NCBI GenBank assembly: GCA_014529385.2
Contig: CM043955.1
Location: 141,578,640 to 141,642,639, forward strand
Reading direction: 5' to 3'
Source: Adiantum capillus-veneris
Taxonomy: Eukaryota; Streptophyta; Polypodiopsida; Polypodiales; Pteridaceae
DNA: 64,000 nucleotides
Below the pieces are notes generated by a model. That model saw only the letters and a program-made list of their open reading frames with translations, was not told the DNA's origin and did no database searches. Shown piece by piece: positions 60,503 through 64,000 of this stretch. Position 1 is the stretch's first letter. Each line of letters opens with the position of its first letter. A program made the position numbers and the translations under genes.

Positions 60503-60872
60503 TTATTGGCACGCCGTAAATATGGACATCACACGCAATACTAAATCTAAAGAAGAACACATGGATAATTTCAAGCACAATACCAATAGATGATGTATGG
60601 CTATTTAATACTTGGGTCAAAATGAAGGAATCATGTCTACTCGAAGCCAAATGCACTAGAGAAGGTGTGATCATTGGCGTTTGCTCCAATGATACTCTCA
60701 CTGCATCTATCATGATGTTGATGATTTTTTGTAATGATGAGCGCGACTTTATTATTTTATTGAGCACGAGAAAAATATTATTATTCCGTGGGTGATTAGC
60801 AAGGAAATCACTATCAATATCATTTTGAATGATTTGTTCAAAAGATGTATTATTGTTGGTTGAGGAACCCAT
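60503..60872 (-). pseudogene. First half of the ORF upstream of Rep
   Basis: ATG at 60872 (MGSSTNNNTSFEQ) is preferred because further upstream the frame is only a poly-C/(GA)n artefact. It reads LVLNKIIKSRSSLQKII and a hydrophobic stretch, VLEIIHVFFFRFSIACDVHIYG, before the copia junction, and continues at 55319. No family recognised with confidence. Confidence 0.55.
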
Positions 60873-60884
60873 GTACGTGTAGTT

Positions 60885-60902
60885 CCCCCCCCCCCCCCCC
60901 CC
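60885..60902. repeat. Poly-C run
   Basis: Eighteen consecutive C on the plus strand, just upstream of the ORF start at 60872 on the minus strand. Confidence 0.97.
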
Positions 60903-60948
60903 TTGGGCTATGGGGTGGAAGGAAGACAAGTGAATGAAACACGCACAC

Positions 60949-60949
<1 letters not shown>

Positions 60950-60992
<43 letters not shown>
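60950..60992. repeat. (GA)n microsatellite
   Basis: About 40 bp of GA repeat between the RPA-like gene and the next ORF. Confidence 0.95.
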
Positions 60993-60996
<4 letters not shown>

Positions 60997-61089
60997 GAAT
61001 TTACAAGATGAGAAATAGATGAAAGCAATATAATACAAAGAGTGTTTTTCTGCGTGGAGGTGATGAAGCGTCAATGTTGTAGAGGAGTG

Positions 61090-62495
61090 CTACTTTGTCT
61101 CTTCGACAAAAGATGTGATGAGGCCTAACTTGTTGACGGTGAATTTTCCAGTTCGGACAAGGGAGGCTAGTAGCTCACGTGCATCCAGCACATCAGAAGC
61201 ATATAAGTCAACAAAGTTTTTGTCAAGGTGCAATACTTTGTCGACTATGTCACCCGCTAAGGAAACATCAATTGCGGAAGCTTTGTTGGCCAAAATATTT
61301 CCTTCAAGCTTAGGCACCAAAACAATAGTTGTAGATTTTGAACAAATAGAGCAAAAGTATGCCTCTTGTTGGTGATGAATCTTAGTAGATTTGCATTGAC
61401 CGCAAAAACGTTCCACCAAAATTGAGTTCACATTCACAAAGTGCAGTGTGCCAGTCACCTATGTATAGGTACTTGACGAGTTAGAGCTTTCTTGAGTTAT
61501 TATGGGGAAAAAGGAAAAGCAAGATCAATACTTACTTCTTGATTGTGACCAACATCAAGAATATGGGCCTTATATGCTTCCTCCAAACGATAGTTGAGAC
61601 GAGAACTTTTGACGTGTGCTAGGATAGTAATATCCAAGACTGAGAGTGTATTGCTTCTACCTGTGAAGGAACCTATGTTTCGTGCAACAAACATAGGATG
61701 CACACCGGTCTCAAGAGCACGAAATATAGAGTGGTAATCGTCTTTGCGTGCATTGACGAAGCTAAGTTGTGATGGCAAGAGAGGGAAAATATTAGAAAGT
61801 TGCAAATCTATAGAAGGGCGAAGGTAAGTAAGCCTTACAGGGCACGAATTTCAACTGTTGGGCCATCTGCAACAACAAGATCACCTTGGGAAGACCAGCT
61901 TTTGAAGTGCTAGCATGGCCCTGTATAACAACAAAAGCTACAGTTCCAAAGTGTGTATGGGTGCCTTGTGCATGCAAGGACTGTGTCTCATCCAAAAATT
62001 CACGCACTTTGCTCTCTGGGTAGAAACTAAGGCTGACTTCAAAAGGCTTTGTCTTTTCTACGAGCATGGAAGCGTTGAAGAATAGTACATAAGGAGATGT
62101 GCAACCATCTGACTTAGTTTATTTTTAACAGCTACATTCTCAATGTGGACAAAGTCTCCTACAGCAAGGGTGTCAATGAATTGCTCAATAAATTGATCGC
62201 TAACAACACAAGTGATGGTGTCAGTGTTGAGTGGGTCAACTAGGTCTGCCTTAAGGTAACGCATATACTTAGCGACTTCTGGGCTTTGTTTGTAGGTTCC
62301 ATATCGGTTAAGTATGCACCCCTCTAAAGCGAAACGAGGGCAAGTTTCAATGATGTCACCAATGCGCCATAGAGGGATCTTAGTGGGAATATAAGGCACA
62401 AGAGAAGATGAACTAGCAGGAATTACATTTTTATGGTGACACTCCGCAACGCTCTCTTTACCCTCCGCAACGCTCTCTTTTTTTTGTAGCTGCAA
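61090..62495 (-). pseudogene. RPA70-like single-strand DNA-binding protein
   Basis: Minus-strand pieces form the OB folds of replication protein A large subunit: DBD-A (LEGCILNRYGTYKQ, RYLKADLVDPLNTDTITCVVS, VGDFVHIENV), DBD-B (FYPESKVREFLDE, then QLSNIFPLLPSQLSFVNARKDD), and the C-terminal OB with a four-Cys zinc ribbon (CGQCKSTKIHHQQEAYFCSIC). Frameshifts lie near 62100 and 61838, and one intron at 61459-61535. Plant Helitrons often carry RPA, thought to protect displaced single strands. The start is unclear because of a 19-bp tandem repeat near 62440-62480. Confidence 0.8.
61459..61535 (-). other. Spliceosomal intron in the RPA-like gene
   Basis: On the minus strand a 77-nt segment begins GTAAGTATTG after CAAGAA and ends ACATAG before GTGACTGG. 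Removing it joins HNQE to VTGTLHFVNV in phase 0 and links DBD-B to the zinc-ribbon OB fold. Both splice sites are canonical. Confidence 0.75.
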
Positions 62496-62499
62496 GTGG

Positions 62500-64000
62500 T
62501 GGTCCCCCTAGAAAAGGTTTGGCTTCCACAACAAAAAACAAAACTTGTAAGGGTTGGATACAACAGTAGAATATCTATGTGGTGCAAGCAAGCCTTACTT
62601 AGTTCCGTTGTCGCCTCGTACGTCTTGAAAAGTGTAAGTGCTACTAGTTTGATCTATACGCTTGAGGGATTTCGACCCAATGCCAAGAGAAGGAGAAACA
62701 TCAACCTTAGCCAGGCTCGAAACGCTCCTTGTGCGGAGTGGAGGCACATGATCAAGAATGAGGCCACTATCAATCCCAAGAATGATGTAGTTGTATCATG
62801 GTGCACTATCTTGTGTAACTCTGTAGAAACAGAAAGAAAAATCGCATTATTGCCAAGCCTACATCAAGCATTTTCTATAAGTTAGCAAACTATTGAGTCA
62901 CCATTTTCAAACTCTATCGAGCGAACATCACTAGATTCATCGCACATGGGTTCGACGTTGTCATCGTAGCCATCGTAATGTCCATCGAGTGGATTTCACG
63001 AGGAGGAAGAGACAGCCATATTAAAAGAGGATGGTAAATAATGTTTACACAATTATTACTTGATGTGTTCAAAAGAAGCAAAGGGTAAAGAACATCCTTT
63101 AGCTACAGGATAAATAAGTTTATAGAAACAATACTTCAGAGAGTCACAAGGATCTTAGGATCAATAAGGGAGAGGGATGTTTTTGAAGTGATTTTTCAAG
63201 CAGCAAGACCACTTATATACTGCAACCTCCCTTCTATTTCTCAAAGCTCACTAAGTCTTAAAGGCAATCTACTATCATATCTATTAAATAGATTTGACAC
63301 ATAAATGGATTTGACAACTTTAGACACATGCAAATGCAAGAGAACATAATATTCAAAGAAATTAAGGAACTAGTGGACAAGTGTGTGTTGGGGTCTAGTG
63401 TTTCCACCATGCTCATGCGTTGAACACCCTAGAAAGAACGAATGGACAAGCCTAAAATTTCCTCTTTGAAAACTCAGTGAAAAGAAATTTGCATACTCGA
63501 GGAAATGGTTTTTCTAGAGCGCTTGGAGGGAAAAGGATTTCCAAAAACCAGTGCTCGTGGAAACGTGCCAGTTTCAATCTCAAAAATGCCAGTTGAGGAC
63601 ACGATAGTGTTTGGAAAAAAACATTTTTTCAAACATACAAAAATTCCTTTCCTTGGATTTGTTAAGAGAAAAATTTAGAGAATCAAGTTGATTTTTCTAG
63701 GCATGCACTATTTTTCTCTATTTTGGAGCCTACTTTCTTAGCATTTCCTCTTGGCAAAATCAAGGTATTATTTAGTGCTCGAGAAAAATGTGTCCTTGCT
63801 TAATATCGTGTTGTTTTCAATTTCCAAAGTGCTAGTTGGACGCAAGGGGAAAAGGAGAATTTCCACCCCAAAGTAGAGGACAATAGTGTAAAGAACTTTA
63901 AAAACATTGTAATTTGTGAAAATCTCCTCTTGGGAAATTTAAGCAAAGGAATTCTGTATGCGTGGGAAGATGCTTTTTCTCAAATATTGATATTATTAGA
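62500..64000. other. Right flank, possible Helentron 5' end, no gene
   Basis: Nothing convincing is encoded. The plus-strand frame at 62496-62885 (129 codons) has no motifs and faces away from the Helentron genes. The Helentron 5' terminus must lie here, but I could not define it. The last kilobase is AT-rich and featureless. Confidence 0.4.

Larger units (their letters stand above)
50091..62495 (-). mobile_element. Helentron-like rolling-circle transposon (split by copia copy 2)
   Basis: All readable parts lie on the minus strand: RPA-like gene (62495-61090), N-terminal ORF (60872-60503 continuing at 55319-54886), and one polyprotein with Helitron N-terminal domain, HUH/two-Tyr Rep, PIF1-type helicase and an APE-like endonuclease (54890-50091). 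The EN fused after the helicase defines the Helentron/Helitron2 group. RPA is a frequent companion of plant Helitrons. Net length without the copia insertion is about 7.2 kb. About five frameshifts and a stop show it is inactive. Termini are not identified. Confidence 0.85.

Noticed and set aside
61808-61840. A second, 31-nt intron in the RPA-like gene (GTAAGG...CTATAG)
   Set aside because: Too short for plant splicing; a one-base frameshift near 61838 explains the sequence better.
62496-62885. 129-codon plus-strand frame next to the RPA-like gene
   Set aside because: No motif, opposite orientation to the element, and no sign of a promoter or splice signals.
49653-62900. Helentron inserted into the truncated LTR ending at 49652
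   Set aside because: The missing part of that LTR does not reappear to the right of 62500 within the window, so simple nesting is not supported.

Overview
This window looks like repeat-rich nuclear DNA from a land plant with a large genome, perhaps a fern or another non-flowering lineage; the exact taxon cannot be fixed from the sequence. Evidence: plant-type Ty1/copia elements primed by initiator tRNA-Met, a Ty3/gypsy element with the second RNase H typical of the plant Tat lineage, a Helitron accompanied by an RPA-like gene, many (GA)n/(GT)n tracts and no intact host gene. I found no rRNA, tRNA or CRISPR array. Almost every recognisable coding stretch belongs to a transposable element, most of them broken. 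Layout: (1) 1-11180 holds two diverged copies of one segment (1-4395 and 7064-11180), each with the Gag/leader/LTR end of a decayed copia element plus flanking DNA; copy A carries a 248-bp MITE-like insertion with an 8-bp target duplication whose empty site survives in copy B. (2) 11180-15460 is mostly non-coding, with palindrome-bearing tandem repeats. (3) 15993-21170 is a near-complete copia element (minus strand, TSD TGGAC) inside what looks like an older LTR that ends in a perfect 25-bp hairpin. (4) 21800-28670 is decayed retroelement DNA including an intronless DEAD-box RNA helicase fragment directly against a retroelement 3' end. (5) 28666-34750 is a Tat-type gypsy element (minus strand) broken inside its integrase and abutting an opposite-strand gypsy remnant. 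(6) 34985-45480 holds an unidentified coding relic, a long AT-rich stretch, a decayed gypsy pol and a third, truncated copy of the same copia family. (7) 45482-49652 is a non-autonomous relative of the Tat element: long LTR, Gag, and an unrelated acidic ORF where pol should be. (8) 50091-62495 is a Helentron-like rolling-circle element (minus strand). In transcription order it has an RPA-like gene with a short intron, an N-terminal ORF, and a Rep-helicase-endonuclease polyprotein. It is split by a second near-complete copia copy (55320-60497, TSD TGAAG) whose two LTRs differ at only one base that I can see. How the parts relate: the Helentron would nick and strand-displace DNA with its HUH/two-Tyr Rep and PIF1 helicase, with RPA plausibly coating the displaced strand and an APE-like endonuclease fused at the C-terminus. 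Here all parts carry frameshifts or stops, so this copy looks dead but still readable. The three copia copies show that one family has been active recently: the two long copies keep identical 4287-nt reading-frame lengths, and their lesions are C-to-T or G-to-A transitions. The most interesting item is the plant Helentron carrying both an EN domain and RPA; next are the helicase fragment next to a retroelement end, the gag-plus-novel-ORF element and the MITE with its paralogous empty site.
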